Positions 7,741 to 16,975 of a stretch of DNA of 64,000 nt are shown piece by piece. Each line of letters starts with the position of its first letter. Within the stretch, counting starts at the first letter, position 1. Made by a program: the position numbers and the translations under genes. Source of the DNA: Deltaproteobacteria bacterium (GTDB taxonomy: Bacteria > Desulfobacterota > GWC2-55-46 > DRQE01); the NCBI GenBank assembly GCA_015492245.1, contig WGFM01000017.1, positions 121,601 through 185,600 on the forward strand, given 5' to 3'. Under the pieces are notes generated by a model. It searched no databases, was not told the DNA's origin, and saw only the letters and a program-made list of their open reading frames with translations.

Positions 7741-7765
7741 CCCATGCTGGGTGTAATGTTAAAAA
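7737..7765 (+). promoter_or_regulatory. Possible promoter for mtnP
   Basis: TTGACC (7737-7742) and TAAAAA (7760-7765) lie 17 bases apart, 38 bases before the ATG. The -35 overlaps the stop of the rlmN remnant. The -10 is a poor match, so this is tentative. Confidence 0.35.
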
Positions 7766-7802
7766 TTATCTTTTGAATAAACCAGAACAAGGAGTACTCG
7801 TT

Positions 7803-8663
7803 ATGGCAGAAAGAACCATAGGCATAATAGGCGGCAGTGGGCTTTACGAGGTGGAAGGGCTCGAGGATGTAAAAGAGGTGGAGGTTGAAACCCCCTTTGG
7901 CGCACCATCTGATGCCTACATTACCGGAAGGCTTGGTGATGCACGGCTTGTGTTTCTACCAAGACACGGCAGGGGCCACCGCATACCTCCCACGGACATA
8001 AACTATCGTGCCAACATATATGGCATGAAAAAACTCGGGGTGGAGTGGATAATATCTGTGTCTGCCGTGGGAAGCATGAAAGAGGAGATAAGGCCCGGCC
8101 ATGTTGTAATAGTAGACCAGTTCTTCGACAGGACAACGAAGAGGCATTCCACATTCTTCTCTTCCGGCATGGTGGGGCATGTGGAGTTTGCAGAGCCTGT
8201 ATGTGGCGGGCTTTCGGCAACCCTCTACGAGGCAGCCCTGAAGGCAGGGGCCACGGTGCATCGTGGTGGCACATACATATGCATAGAGGGGCCCCAGTTT
8301 TCGACCAGGGCAGAGAGCCTCATCTACCGAAGCTGGGGAGTGGATGTTATAGGGATGACCAACATTCCAGAGGCAAAACTCGCCAGAGAGGCCGAGATAT
8401 GCTACTCTACTGTGGCGCTCTCAACAGATTACGATTGCTGGCACGACACGGAAGAGAGTGTCTCTGTGGACATGATACTCGAAACCCTTAAGAAGAATGT
8501 ATCCCTTGCAAAGGAAATCATAAAGAACGCCATACCTTCTATAACACATCCCAGGGAGTGCAGGTGTGCAGGGGCACTTGAATACGCCATAGTTACGGCA
8601 AGGGAAGCCATTCCTGAAGAGCTGAAAAAAGACCTTGCACCCATTGTAGGAAAATACCTTTAA
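7803..8663 (+). CDS. mtnP: S-methyl-5'-thioadenosine phosphorylase
   Basis: Cleaves 5'-methylthioadenosine with phosphate to adenine and methylthioribose-1-phosphate, which starts methionine and adenine salvage. The start at 7803 follows AAGGAG and gives 286 residues, normal length. Family marks are IGIIGGSGLYEVEG, phosphate-site LPRHGRGHRIPP, INYRANIYGMK, GGTYICIEGPQFSTRAES, and the nucleoside-site NIPEAKLAREAEICY and STDYDCWH. The related inosine or guanosine phosphorylases share the fold, but the pattern fits the MTA type. A PfkB kinase follows after 18 bases, suggesting a joint salvage operon. Confidence 0.92.
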   Translation: MAERTIGIIGGSGLYEVEGLEDVKEVEVETPFGAPSDAYITGRLGDARLVFLPRHGRGHRIPPTDINYRANIYGMKKLGVEWIISVSAVGSMKEEIRPGHVVIVDQFFDRTTKRHSTFFSSGMVGHVEFAEPVCGGLSATLYEAALKAGATVHRGGTYICIEGPQFSTRAESLIYRSWGVDVIGMTNIPEAKLAREAEICYSTVALSTDYDCWHDTEESVSVDMILETLKKNVSLAKEIIKNAIPSITHPRECRCAGALEYAIVTAREAIPEELKKDLAPIVGKYL

Positions 8664-8681
8664 AAGGAGCCAGGGAAGAAT

Positions 8682-9590
8682 ATGGATATAGTTGTTGTAG
8701 GCTCTGTTGCCTTCGATACGGTTGAGACCCCTTTTGGCAATGCCCACGAGGTTCTCGGAGGCAGTGCCACATACTTTTCCCTCTCGGCAAGTTTCTTCTC
8801 AAAGGTGGGAATGGTGGCAGTGGTTGGTCAGGACTTTCCGGATGAACACCTTGAGATGCTGGGGGAAAAGGGTATAGACACAGCTGGTGTGGAGAAAAAA
8901 ACAGGGGAGACATTCCGCTGGAAGGGTAGATACGACTATGATCTCAACCAGGCGCATACCCTCGAGACCCACTTGAATGTATTCGAGCACTTCAACCCTG
9001 CCCTTCCAGACCCGTACAGAAAGGCCCCCTTTGTGTTTCTGGCCAACATAGACCCTGCCCTGCAACTGAAAGTGCTCGAACAGATAGAGGCACCAAGGCT
9101 GGTGGCATGTGATACCATGAACTTCTGGATAGAGGGCAAGCCCTCTGAGTTGAGGGAAGTGCTCAAAAGGGTGGAACTCTTTGTGATAAACGAGGCAGAG
9201 GCAAGGGAATTTGCCGGGGAACCAGGCCTCGTAAAGGCTGCAAGGAAGATAATGGATTGCGGTCCGAGGATACTCATAATAAAACGGGGTGAATACGGAG
9301 CCCTCATGTTCAACGGCTCTTCTGTATTCAGTGCACCTGCCTATCCACTGGAGGATGTGTTCGACCCGACAGGCGCAGGCGACAGCTTTGCAGGCGGGCT
9401 CATGGGCTATCTGGCATATACAAATGACCTGAGTGAGCAGAATATCAGAAAGGCCATAGTCATGGGCAGTGTTATGGCATCCTTCAATGTGGAGGACTTC
9501 AGCCTCAACCGCCTTTGCTCCATATCCTGCGACGACATAAGGGCTCGCTACACAGAGTTCAAACGATTGACCTACTTCGAGGATGTGTGA
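8682..9590 (+). CDS. PfkB-family carbohydrate/nucleoside kinase
   Basis: A 302-residue ATP-dependent kinase of the ribokinase/PfkB superfamily. The C-terminal signature FDPTGAGDSFAGGLMG holds the catalytic Asp and anion hole. The N-terminal GGSATYFSLSAS and the ILIIKRGEYGAL strand are also typical. Substrate cannot be read from sequence. Position directly behind the MTA phosphorylase gene suggests a salvage role, such as an adenosine-type or pentose kinase, as inference. AAAAGGAG precedes the ATG. Confidence 0.85.
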   Translation: MDIVVVGSVAFDTVETPFGNAHEVLGGSATYFSLSASFFSKVGMVAVVGQDFPDEHLEMLGEKGIDTAGVEKKTGETFRWKGRYDYDLNQAHTLETHLNVFEHFNPALPDPYRKAPFVFLANIDPALQLKVLEQIEAPRLVACDTMNFWIEGKPSELREVLKRVELFVINEAEAREFAGEPGLVKAARKIMDCGPRILIIKRGEYGALMFNGSSVFSAPAYPLEDVFDPTGAGDSFAGGLMGYLAYTNDLSEQNIRKAIVMGSVMASFNVEDFSLNRLCSISCDDIRARYTEFKRLTYFEDV

Positions 9591-9616
9591 TATAAAGTCT
9601 ATTCAGGGTGTTTGAT

Positions 9617-10366
9617 ATGATGAGAAACATTTTTGTAGCCATGGTGGTCTCCCTCCTTCTGGTCTCCTGCGCCACCATGCCAGAGGAAAAGCGGAAAGAA
9701 ACCGCTGACATACACTATCGAATGGGCTCAGTCTACTTTGCGGAAAGAAACTATACCCCTGCCCTGGAAGAACTGCTCAAGGCCGTAAAACTCTATCCCA
9801 ACAACCCCGAATACCACAATCTTCTCGGGTTGATATATGGTGCCAAGAGGCTCTATGACGGTGCACAGACCCACTTCAGGCTTGCCATAAAGCTCAAGCC
9901 CGACTTTTCCGAGGCGCATACCAACCTGGGAGCCCTGCTACTCGAGTTGAATGAGTGGGACAGGGCCATACCACACTTTTACATAGCGGTAAAAAACCCT
10001 CTGTACAAAACCCCGGAGCTTGCCTACAACAACCTTGGATGGGCCTATTACAACAAGAAAGACTACAGCAAGGCGCTTGGGAGCCTCAAGAAGGCCATAG
10101 AGGCCAATCCCAGATACTTTATGGCCTACTATAATATGGGGCTTGCCTATGAGCGTCTCGGCAGGCTCGATGAGGCCGAAATCGCCCTGAAAAAGGCGCT
10201 GAACCTTTCCCCAGGGTTCGTGGATGGCTATTACAGCCTTGGCCATGTGCTCGTAAAGAAGAAGGACCGAAAAGGTGCGCTCGAGGCATTCCAGAAGGTG
10301 GTGGAGCTGGCCCCCCTGAGTGAGAAGGCAAAGAGTGCAAAGGAATACATGGAACTGATCAAATAA
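9617..10366 (+). CDS. TPR-repeat lipoprotein (PilF/PilW-like)
   Basis: A lipoprotein of about 249 residues: signal sequence MMRNIFVAMVVSLLLVSC with a lipobox cysteine at position 18, then roughly six tetratricopeptide repeats (for example YFAERNYTPALEELLKAVKL and YNNLGWAYYNKKDYSKALGS). The arrangement matches PilF/PilW proteins that stabilise type IV pilus secretins, but many TPR lipoproteins look the same and no pilus genes are nearby. I chose the first ATG of an ATGATG pair. A GTG at 9608 is an alternative. A rodZ-like gene follows 11 bases later. Confidence 0.75.
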   Translation: MMRNIFVAMVVSLLLVSCATMPEEKRKETADIHYRMGSVYFAERNYTPALEELLKAVKLYPNNPEYHNLLGLIYGAKRLYDGAQTHFRLAIKLKPDFSEAHTNLGALLLELNEWDRAIPHFYIAVKNPLYKTPELAYNNLGWAYYNKKDYSKALGSLKKAIEANPRYFMAYYNMGLAYERLGRLDEAEIALKKALNLSPGFVDGYYSLGHVLVKKKDRKGALEAFQKVVELAPLSEKAKSAKEYMELIK

Positions 10367-10377
10367 GACGAGTAACC

Positions 10378-11120
10378 ATGGAGACACCTGGCGGATACCT
10401 TAAGAGAGAACGAGAGATGCGTGGCATCGCCCTTGAGGATGTGGCAGGGGCCATAAGGCTCTCTGCAAAACAACTTGAGGCCATCGAGGCAAACGAGTAC
10501 CACAAACTCCCCCATCCTGTATATGTAAAGGGCTTCATAAGGGCATACGCCAGATACCTGGGGCTCGATGAGAACGATGCGGTCCTGAGATTCGAGGCAT
10601 ACTGGCAGGACATCGATAAAGAAAGCCCCCTCATATTTGTGCCAGAAGAAGAATCTCTGCCTGCAGAAAGGGAAAGACCCCGAACACCCTACATGGTTGC
10701 GGCAGTATCCGCTGGGCTGGCTCTCTTTATTATAGCCATATACCTCATCCTGTCTTCCGGTGTGCCAGAAGAGAAGACAGGTAAACCCCATAAGCAGGTG
10801 TCTGCCATGAAGGATGCTACCTCTTCGCTGACAGAGCTGCCTCCACCTCCACCGAGCCCTGTGCCACTGGCCACAACACCCTATAGTCTGGACATCCATG
10901 CTAAAGGCACCACCTGGATAAAGGCACAGATAGACGAGAAGGAGCCCTTCGAGGTGTTGCTCCGCGAAGGTGAGCATGTGCGCTGGAGGGCAAACAGGGT
11001 TTTTTTTTGATCATAGGAAATGCAGGTGGCGTGGACCTTGTGTTCAACGGCAGAAGGCTTGAAAGCCTGGGGGAAGTGGGAGAGGTGGTAAGACTCAGGC
11101 TTCCAGAAGACAAGAATTGA
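10378..11120 (+). CDS. RodZ-like helix-turn-helix membrane protein, frame broken at a T9 run
   Basis: Cytoskeletal regulator family. The N-terminal HTH_25 domain (LKREREMRGIALEDVAGAIR to about residue 75) is followed by a membrane helix near 102-123, a Pro-rich linker (PPPPPSP) and a periplasmic DUF4115 domain. The plus frame stops at a TGA (11008-11010) right after nine Ts (11000-11008). In the -1 frame the DUF4115 domain continues as LIIGNAGGVDLVFNGR to EVVRLRLPEDKN and a TGA at 11118-11120. This is just what complete RodZ proteins have. So either the T run is misread by one base, or slippage on T9 makes full-length protein, or the gene is truncated. Confidence 0.8.
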
Positions 11121-11144
11121 ATAACCCATAAAAGGAGGACCACT

Positions 11145-11861
11145 GTGGAGACCATTATAAGATGCAGAAGATGTGGTAAGAAGATGGATTCCCGCCGTAT
11201 AGACGACTACAAGGTGCAGTTCAGCTGCAGCTGTGGGTTTTCAGAATACAGGCCTGCTCCCTCTGCAACAAAGGCCATAAACCCCCATTACTCACAGGAA
11301 AGCCTGCTCAACCTCAAGTTCGACACCTCGGGGGAACTCTACTTCGAGGTCCAGAGGGCAGACCGTGAGAAGATGGAAATCATAACCCTCAAAGAAATCA
11401 GCATGCTCGCCTCATCCGATTATCCGCTGGACGAGGTCCTGAAGGATGTGTGTGAGAAGACCGCCAGAAGGCTCGGTGTGGACATATGCTCCATATACCT
11501 CTGGGATGGCGAACAGATGGTCCTGAGGGCAACCTACGGGCTCTCACAAAAGGCCGTGGGAAAGGCAAAACTCAAGATAGGCGAGGGAATAACAGGCACC
11601 GCCGTTAAGGAGAGAAGACCCATCCTGGTGCCGGATGTCTCACAGGACCCACGATATTGCTATTTCCCGGAGACCAAGGAGGAACAGTACAGGATAAAGA
11701 CCATGTACTCCTACCCCATATTCTCAGAAGACGAACCCTTCGGTGTCCTCAATGCCCAGACCGTGTCCATAAAGGACTTCCAGGAAGACGAACTGAACTT
11801 CATCTCCATAGTTGCCAACATGATACTCGGTGCTGTAAAGATGAGGGCAGAGAAGAAATAA
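11145..11861 (+). CDS. Zinc-ribbon plus GAF-domain protein
   Basis: A 238-residue cytoplasmic protein, GTG start after AAAAGGAGG. Residues 1-33 form a small zinc ribbon (CRRCGKK, then CSCGF). A linker with a helix EKMEIITLKEISMLA leads into a GAF domain from about 90 to 235 (ICSIYLWDGEQMVLRATYGL, GEGITGTAVKERRPILVPDV). GAF domains bind small ligands or dimerise signalling proteins. No catalytic output domain is present, so it could be a stand-alone sensor or adaptor. Possible partners are unknown; it is the last gene of the plus block here. Confidence 0.78.
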   Translation: METIIRCRRCGKKMDSRRIDDYKVQFSCSCGFSEYRPAPSATKAINPHYSQESLLNLKFDTSGELYFEVQRADREKMEIITLKEISMLASSDYPLDEVLKDVCEKTARRLGVDICSIYLWDGEQMVLRATYGLSQKAVGKAKLKIGEGITGTAVKERRPILVPDVSQDPRYCYFPETKEEQYRIKTMYSYPIFSEDEPFGVLNAQTVSIKDFQEDELNFISIVANMILGAVKMRAEKK

Positions 11862-12009
11862 CCTGCCTCAAACACAATAACCACAAAAAGGGGGTGGCCT
11901 TAACCCTGAAAACCGGGGAGGGCCTTCTATGGCAGCCAGCCCCTTAACCTTTCTGAACCCGCATCATTAACCATGGAAAACCCGGTGGCAGGGGGCTACC
12001 TGTTGTGAA

Positions 12010-12747
12010 TCAATAGGCGTAGAGATTGCCGTAGGGTCTCATGGTTACGGGTATGAGCTTTATAAAGGGTTTCTTGATTACATCCTCGAGCTTAAGGCCA
12101 AGGTCATCACAGTATTCTTTGAGGAGTCTTTCCAGTTCCTTCATGTCCCCCTCATCGGGCTCCACTATTCCCACCTCTTTTCCACACCGTATCTTTTCCA
12201 CCTCTCCCCTCAGGAATATCCTTCCACCGTGCATGCCTGTGCCTATGTAGTCCCTTGCTATGGGGTTGCCGGACTCCTCGAGGTCGAGTACTACGAGCAC
12301 CCCGCCTGCCATGTATTCGCCGAGGAAGTCTCCTGCGGTCCCCCCGCAGATTATCACTGGCACCTGGCGTTTGTAGCCCTTCATGTGTATACCAACGCGG
12401 TAGCCCACATCCCCGAGTATGTGGAGCCTTCCACCACGCATACCGTAGCCGAGCACATCTCCTGCGTGTCCATGGACCACCACCTTGCCACTGTTCATGG
12501 TGTTTCCTATGTTGTCCTGTGCGTTGCCCTTAACTATTATGGTTGGCCCATCCATGAATGCGGCAAGGTCGTTTCCGGGTACCCCTTCTATTATTATCCT
12601 TACATCCTTTGCCCGCAGGCCATCGCCTATGTAGTACTGGCCGTTCACACCCTTAAGGAGTATCTCCTTTTCGCCCTTTGCGATAACATCCCTTATCATC
12701 TGGTTGAGCTCTCTGTAGTATATGCCCCTTGCATCTATCTCGTACAT
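12010..12747 (-). CDS. Glutamate synthase, GXGXG (GltB3-type) subunit
   Basis: Structural C-terminal domain of glutamate synthase large subunit encoded as a separate 245-residue protein. It shows repeated Gly-rich turns of a right-handed beta-helix (GNTMNSGKVVVHGHAGDVLG, YGMRGGRLHILGDVGYRVG). It is the last gene of the three-part set, 23 bases downstream of the FMN subunit gene. Such split enzymes occur in archaea and various anaerobic bacteria. The role is to complete the alpha-subunit core that joins amidotransferase and synthase sites. Confidence 0.88.
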   Translation of the reverse strand: MYEIDARGIYYRELNQMIRDVIAKGEKEILLKGVNGQYYIGDGLRAKDVRIIIEGVPGNDLAAFMDGPTIIVKGNAQDNIGNTMNSGKVVVHGHAGDVLGYGMRGGRLHILGDVGYRVGIHMKGYKRQVPVIICGGTAGDFLGEYMAGGVLVVLDLEESGNPIARDYIGTGMHGGRIFLRGEVEKIRCGKEVGIVEPDEGDMKELERLLKEYCDDLGLKLEDVIKKPFIKLIPVTMRPYGNLYAY

Positions 12748-12770
12748 AAGCCTTCTCCGGTAGTGCTTTT

Positions 12771-14279
12771 TTATCTTCCTGCGGGTTTTACCCCGAGTAT
12801 ATCCAGCGTGTGTACATCCAGTTCCACGGCCCGTAGCCTCTCGCGGCTACCCCTCAGGCTCTCTATGGCGTTGAGCCCAAGGGCCCCCAGTATCTCCTTT
12901 AGCTCGTGGCTCCATGCGTGTATAAGGTTCATGAGCCTTTCTGCATAGACCTCTGGATCAAGCCTTACGGTAAGCTCCGGGCGCTGGGTGGTTATACCCC
13001 ATGAGCAGTTTCCTGTGTAGCACTTACCACACACTGTGCAGCCCATGGTTATAAGGGCTGCCGTGCCTATGGCGACCGCATCTGCTCCAAGTGCTATGGC
13101 CTTTGCAGCATCTGCAGCACCCCTTATTCCGCCTGCAGCTATGATGGATGCCTGGTTCCTTATGCCTTCCTGGCGGAGCCTGTCATCCACCGCTGCTATG
13201 GCATACTCTATGGGTATACCCAGGTGGTCCCTTATGACGGTGGGTGCCGCACCTGTGCCCCCACGGAATCCATCAAGATAGACCATGTCTGCACCTGCCC
13301 TCACAATACCAGAGGCTATGGCTGCCACATTGTGCACCGTGGCTATCTTGACAGAGACGGGTTTGTACCCCGTTGCCTCCTTTATGGCATAGATGAGCTG
13401 GCGCAGGTCCTCTATGGAATATATGTCGTGCTGGGGTGCTGGTGAGAGTGCATCGGTCCCTATGGGTATCATGCGGGTCCTCGCCACCTCCTGGGGTATC
13501 TTCTCACCTGGCAGGTGTCCCCCTATTCCGGGTTTTGCGCCCTGGCCGATCTTTATCTCCACTGCCACGCCTGCGTTGAGGTAATCTGGATTCACTCCAA
13601 ATCGGCCTGAAGCGACCTGCACAATAATATTGGATGTATAGGGCTTGAGGTCCTCATGTAGCCCGCCCTCGCCCGTGTTCATAAGTATTCCACTCTCCTT
13701 TGCAGCCATGGCGAGCACCTTCTGGGCATTGAGGCTTATTGAACCATAGGACATGGGCGAGAATACAAAGGGTGCCTCAAGCCTTATCTGTGGTGGCAGT
13801 TTCTCCTTGAGCCTGGGCATACCATCGGGACCCACCCCTACCTCCACCTTATCCGGTTTTCTGCCCAGATAGGTCCGAAGCTCCATGGGCTCACGCAGGG
13901 GATCTATAGAGGGGTTTGTAACCTGGCAGGCATCGAGCAACAGGTGATCAAATATTATGGGCTGCTCCCTGTCGCTACCCATGCCAGTAAGAGGCATACC
14001 ACCGGTTTCTGCCTGCTTCTTTATATTCCTTATATGGTTGTAAGACCAGTACGCGTTGGGGCGAAACCTTGTGGGGTTGTCCCGTATCTCTATGGCCTCA
14101 ACGGGGCAGTAGTGGTAGCACCTCAGGCACTTAACACACCTTGCCGTGTCTATGAGCACCCTGTCTCCACCCCAGGAATAGACACCCCACCCACAGTTCT
14201 GGATGCATCGCTTGCATCTTATGCACTTGTCCGTATCTATGGCTGCCAGAAACTCTGGTGGTGCAAGACTTTTGAACAT
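12771..14279 (-). CDS. Glutamate synthase, FMN/ferredoxin-domain (GltB2-type) subunit
   Basis: Central catalytic subunit that makes glutamate from 2-oxoglutarate and ammonia, 502 residues. The N-terminus is a two-cluster ferredoxin domain (CIRCKRCIQNC near 17-27, CVKCLRCYHYCP near 47-58). Then comes the FMN-binding barrel (PMSYGSISLNAQKVLAMAA, KPGIGGHLPGEKI, FRGGTGAAPTVI). The 3Fe-4S cysteines are CTVCGKCYTGNC. The built-in ferredoxin suggests electrons from ferredoxin or the neighbouring Fe-S proteins, not from an NADPH GltD subunit, which is absent here. GGAGGG precedes the ATG. Confidence 0.93.
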   Translation of the reverse strand: MFKSLAPPEFLAAIDTDKCIRCKRCIQNCGWGVYSWGGDRVLIDTARCVKCLRCYHYCPVEAIEIRDNPTRFRPNAYWSYNHIRNIKKQAETGGMPLTGMGSDREQPIIFDHLLLDACQVTNPSIDPLREPMELRTYLGRKPDKVEVGVGPDGMPRLKEKLPPQIRLEAPFVFSPMSYGSISLNAQKVLAMAAKESGILMNTGEGGLHEDLKPYTSNIIVQVASGRFGVNPDYLNAGVAVEIKIGQGAKPGIGGHLPGEKIPQEVARTRMIPIGTDALSPAPQHDIYSIEDLRQLIYAIKEATGYKPVSVKIATVHNVAAIASGIVRAGADMVYLDGFRGGTGAAPTVIRDHLGIPIEYAIAAVDDRLRQEGIRNQASIIAAGGIRGAADAAKAIALGADAVAIGTAALITMGCTVCGKCYTGNCSWGITTQRPELTVRLDPEVYAERLMNLIHAWSHELKEILGALGLNAIESLRGSRERLRAVELDVHTLDILGVKPAGR

Positions 14280-14391
14280 CTCTAAAATCCCTCCTTTATG
14301 CTTAAAGGGAGAGCGAATAGAAAGAATCCGCCTCTACCAAAATGTTCCAAATATTAGAGATAAGAGCCTGAAGATGCTGTCCCAGCGCAGT

Positions 14392-15468
14392 TTATGTTTC
14401 CAGTTCCACTATAACAGGCTCTCCAGCCCTTGGTGTCCATACCCTGTCAGGCTGGCTGCATATCTCCCTTATCGCTGACTCCTCGCTCGCCATATAGACG
14501 ATGTCGTCCTTCGTGGCTGCCACAAGGGGCCTCAACTTTATCCTGTCGTTTATCCCAACAAGCCCCCCGGAATGGCCAAAGAGTATGGAGAATGGTCCGT
14601 TCAAGAGTGCACTTCCATATACAAGCCTGAGGGCTGTGTAGAGCTCTTTCTGTTCACCATCCAAGAGCTCTATATCCTTCCAGAAAGGTGCTGCAAGGGC
14701 TGTGCATGCGGTCTTTATATCGAGTCCGTGTCTTCTTATGAGAAGGTCGAGAAGATATGCGGCAACCTCTGTATCTGTAAGAAGGGTGAGCTTGTAGCCG
14801 AACATCTCGAGATAACGCTTGTTTATGCCGTAGGAGGAAATCTCTCCGTTATGCACTATGGACCAGTCAAGAAGGGTGAAGGGGTGTGCCCCGCCCCACC
14901 ATCCAGGGGTGTTGGTGGGGAAACGGGTATGGCCTGTCCATATATAGCCCTCGTACTCTTCTATACGGTAAAACTCTGCAATGTCGCGTGGTTCACCCAC
15001 ACCCTTGAATGCACCCATGTTCTTGCCCGAGCTGAACACATAGGCCCCCTCTACCTCTGAGTTTATCTTCATGACTGTTCTTACGACAAAATCGTCCTCG
15101 CTCAGGTCCCCGTAGAGCCTCTCTTTTTTCGGCCTTACAAAGTAACGCATAAGGTTCGGGGCTATGACTATGGCCCTTACAGGGGCTGTGGGTATCTCCT
15201 CCATCTTCTCTACAGTGTAGTTCTCTTTCATGTATTCTTCGGTCTCCCGCCGGCTCATGGGATCGTCGTACATAACATGGAAGGCGTAGAAGTCTGCAAA
15301 ATCAGGGTATATGCCGTATGCGGCAAACCCTGCCCCCAGGCCGTTACCCCTGTCGTTCATAAGACACAGGGACCTCTTGATTTCTACACCGCTTATCCTC
15401 TGTCTTTTCTTACTTATAATGCCTGTAAGTCCACATCCAGAAATGTCTTTCGTAAAGTTGTAGCTCAT
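14392..15468 (-). CDS. Glutamate synthase, class II glutamine amidotransferase (GltB1-type) subunit
   Basis: Releases ammonia from glutamine for the synthase subunit. The product has 358 residues. The catalytic Cys at residue 12 (ISGCGLTGIISKK) is preceded by 11 residues that must be removed so that Cys becomes N-terminal, as in other glutamate synthases. Ntn-hydrolase features follow: WTGHTRFPTNTPGW, HNGEISSYGINK and TDTEVAAYLLDLL. The start overlaps the preceding HdrC-like gene by 4 bases (ATGA), so the redox pair and this enzyme are translated together. Confidence 0.92.
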   Translation of the reverse strand: MSYNFTKDISGCGLTGIISKKRQRISGVEIKRSLCLMNDRGNGLGAGFAAYGIYPDFADFYAFHVMYDDPMSRRETEEYMKENYTVEKMEEIPTAPVRAIVIAPNLMRYFVRPKKERLYGDLSEDDFVVRTVMKINSEVEGAYVFSSGKNMGAFKGVGEPRDIAEFYRIEEYEGYIWTGHTRFPTNTPGWWGGAHPFTLLDWSIVHNGEISSYGINKRYLEMFGYKLTLLTDTEVAAYLLDLLIRRHGLDIKTACTALAAPFWKDIELLDGEQKELYTALRLVYGSALLNGPFSILFGHSGGLVGINDRIKLRPLVAATKDDIVYMASEESAIREICSQPDRVWTPRAGEPVIVELET

Positions 15469-15932
15469 CTTTCTGCCTCACCACCTTTTTTCTCCTGTGC
15501 CTTGCGCTCCCTGTATATGGCAAGAAGCCTTAAGAACTCCTCTTTACCGGATGGCCTTGGCTCCGGCAGTCCCAGCCTCTTACGCTGTCCCATGGCGGGC
15601 TCTCCAAGGCGGCCTGTCTTTATGAACATATCCCAGCCCCTTTTGACCTGTGCCGGGTGTATCCCCTTCTTGGTCGCAAGAAGCCTCATGGTTGTCATGG
15701 CGTTCTCGAACCCGTAGTGCTGGAAGCACAGCTCTAAACACTGGTGGCACTCGAGGCACTGCCATATGTGTTCGGAGTGGAGCCACCTTTCGAACCCTCC
15801 CTCAAGAATGTCCTTTATGACGGCCCTGGGGTCGTACCCCTCTATATACAGGCAGGATGGGCACACATTGTAACATGCACCACAGTCTGCACACTTCCTT
15901 AAAAGGTTGAAATCGAGATGCTCCTCTATCAT
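15465..15932 (-). CDS. HdrC-like iron-sulfur protein
   Basis: A 155-residue protein with two 4Fe-4S motifs, CADCGACYNVCP (14-25) and CLECHQCLELC (about 59-69), in the arrangement of heterodisulfide reductase subunit C and of GlpC/LutA-type proteins. It overlaps the upstream HdrB-like gene by one base and the downstream amidotransferase by four. Known HdrB/HdrC pairs transfer electrons to or from disulfide substrates. Here the linkage to a split glutamate synthase suggests an electron relay for glutamate formation, which is inference. Confidence 0.82.
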   Translation of the reverse strand: MIEEHLDFNLLRKCADCGACYNVCPSCLYIEGYDPRAVIKDILEGGFERWLHSEHIWQCLECHQCLELCFQHYGFENAMTTMRLLATKKGIHPAQVKRGWDMFIKTGRLGEPAMGQRKRLGLPEPRPSGKEEFLRLLAIYRERKAQEKKGGEAER

Positions 15933-16879
15933 CAGATGAATGCCCCTTCCTCTTTTAGCTCCTCTTCAAGTCTCTTTTCTGTATCCCTTGCGGCATTAAG
16001 CCTCTCCCATTTTTCGAGAAATCCATCCACACTTATCCTGTGCTGACCGAGGCCCAGCTCCTCGGGGCTGCAGCCCATGGCAAGCCCCAGGAGGTCCGTA
16101 AAGTAGAGCACGGGTATACCGAAGGACTCGCCATCTTTCTCCATGAGGAACTGGTTGTTGTCGAACTGCAGGAAACAGGAGGGACAGCACAGAACCATCG
16201 CATCCACCCCGAGGGAGTTAAGCTCCCTCAACTTCACCCGTGCCATCTGCAGTGCTGTGGGGTGCTGGTCCACCCTGTCGAGCCCCTGCCCGCAGCAGGT
16301 GAGCTTTGTCATATAGTTGACACTCTCTCCACCGAGCCAGCCTATGAGGGCATCGAACTTTTTTGGCTCCAGAGGGTCATCGTTTTTCAGTGCATGGTAT
16401 GGCCTCATCATGTGGCATCCATAGTGGATTGCGAACCTCATCCCCCTGAAGTCCCTCTTTGTCGCACCCTTTATCCTGAAGGCACCCACCTTGTCGTGGA
16501 AGAACGGCACCAGATGGTTCAGCCCTGCACTACCTGTAAAACGCCTGCCCACCTCCTTGAGCATGGAGTTTACCTCTTCTTTTTTGCGGTGGTCCACATG
16601 GAGCTCTCCCTTTATGGTTGCAAGGTTCGATATGCAACCTGTACAGGGGCTTACAAGGTCGAGGCCTTGCTCATCCACTATGGCAATGTTGCGTGCCCCT
16701 GTGAGAACCCAGAGCCCGTGGTCTATGTTGTTTATGAGGGACTTTTCCGGACAACATGTGAACCCATCACACTCTGTCCACGGTAGCCCCATGCGCTCAA
16801 GCACCACCCTCACAGATTTTTCAATAAAAGGAAACCTTGCGGGTATCGTACAGCCCCAGAATACTGCAAACTCCTTCAT
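15932..16879 (-). CDS. HdrB-like protein with cysteine-rich CCG domains
   Basis: A protein of about 315 residues with two CCG-type cysteine motifs: CDGFTCCP and SPCTGC in the N-terminal half, and YGCHMMRP, LTCCGQG and VLCCPSC in the C-terminal half. These motifs bind the non-cubane 4Fe-4S clusters of heterodisulfide reductase HdrB. I chose the ATG at 16879 because AGGAAG precedes it and the family begins there (MKEFAVFWGCTIPAR). An in-frame start at 16921 would add 14 unlike residues. It is first of a five-gene minus-strand operon running into the glutamate synthase subunits. Confidence 0.85.
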   Translation of the reverse strand: MKEFAVFWGCTIPARFPFIEKSVRVVLERMGLPWTECDGFTCCPEKSLINNIDHGLWVLTGARNIAIVDEQGLDLVSPCTGCISNLATIKGELHVDHRKKEEVNSMLKEVGRRFTGSAGLNHLVPFFHDKVGAFRIKGATKRDFRGMRFAIHYGCHMMRPYHALKNDDPLEPKKFDALIGWLGGESVNYMTKLTCCGQGLDRVDQHPTALQMARVKLRELNSLGVDAMVLCCPSCFLQFDNNQFLMEKDGESFGIPVLYFTDLLGLAMGCSPEELGLGQHRISVDGFLEKWERLNAARDTEKRLEEELKEEGAFI

Positions 16880-16975
16880 ATATCGCTTCCTCGTTTTATT
16901 GTTATAACAGATGCAGGGCACGGCCCCCCTGCCCGAAGCAAAAGGGACCGCAAATAGCGACTATAATCTTATGGT

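Noticed and set aside
7417..7790. Minus-strand frames of 77-100 codons over the rlmN remnant
   Set aside because: No ribosome-binding site, no domain, and the plus strand matches RlmN.
11862..12009. Bidirectional terminator between the GAF gene and the glutamate synthase operon
   Set aside because: Only AGCCCC/GGGGCT 6-bp pairing over a long loop could be found, without a T-run; not strong enough to call.
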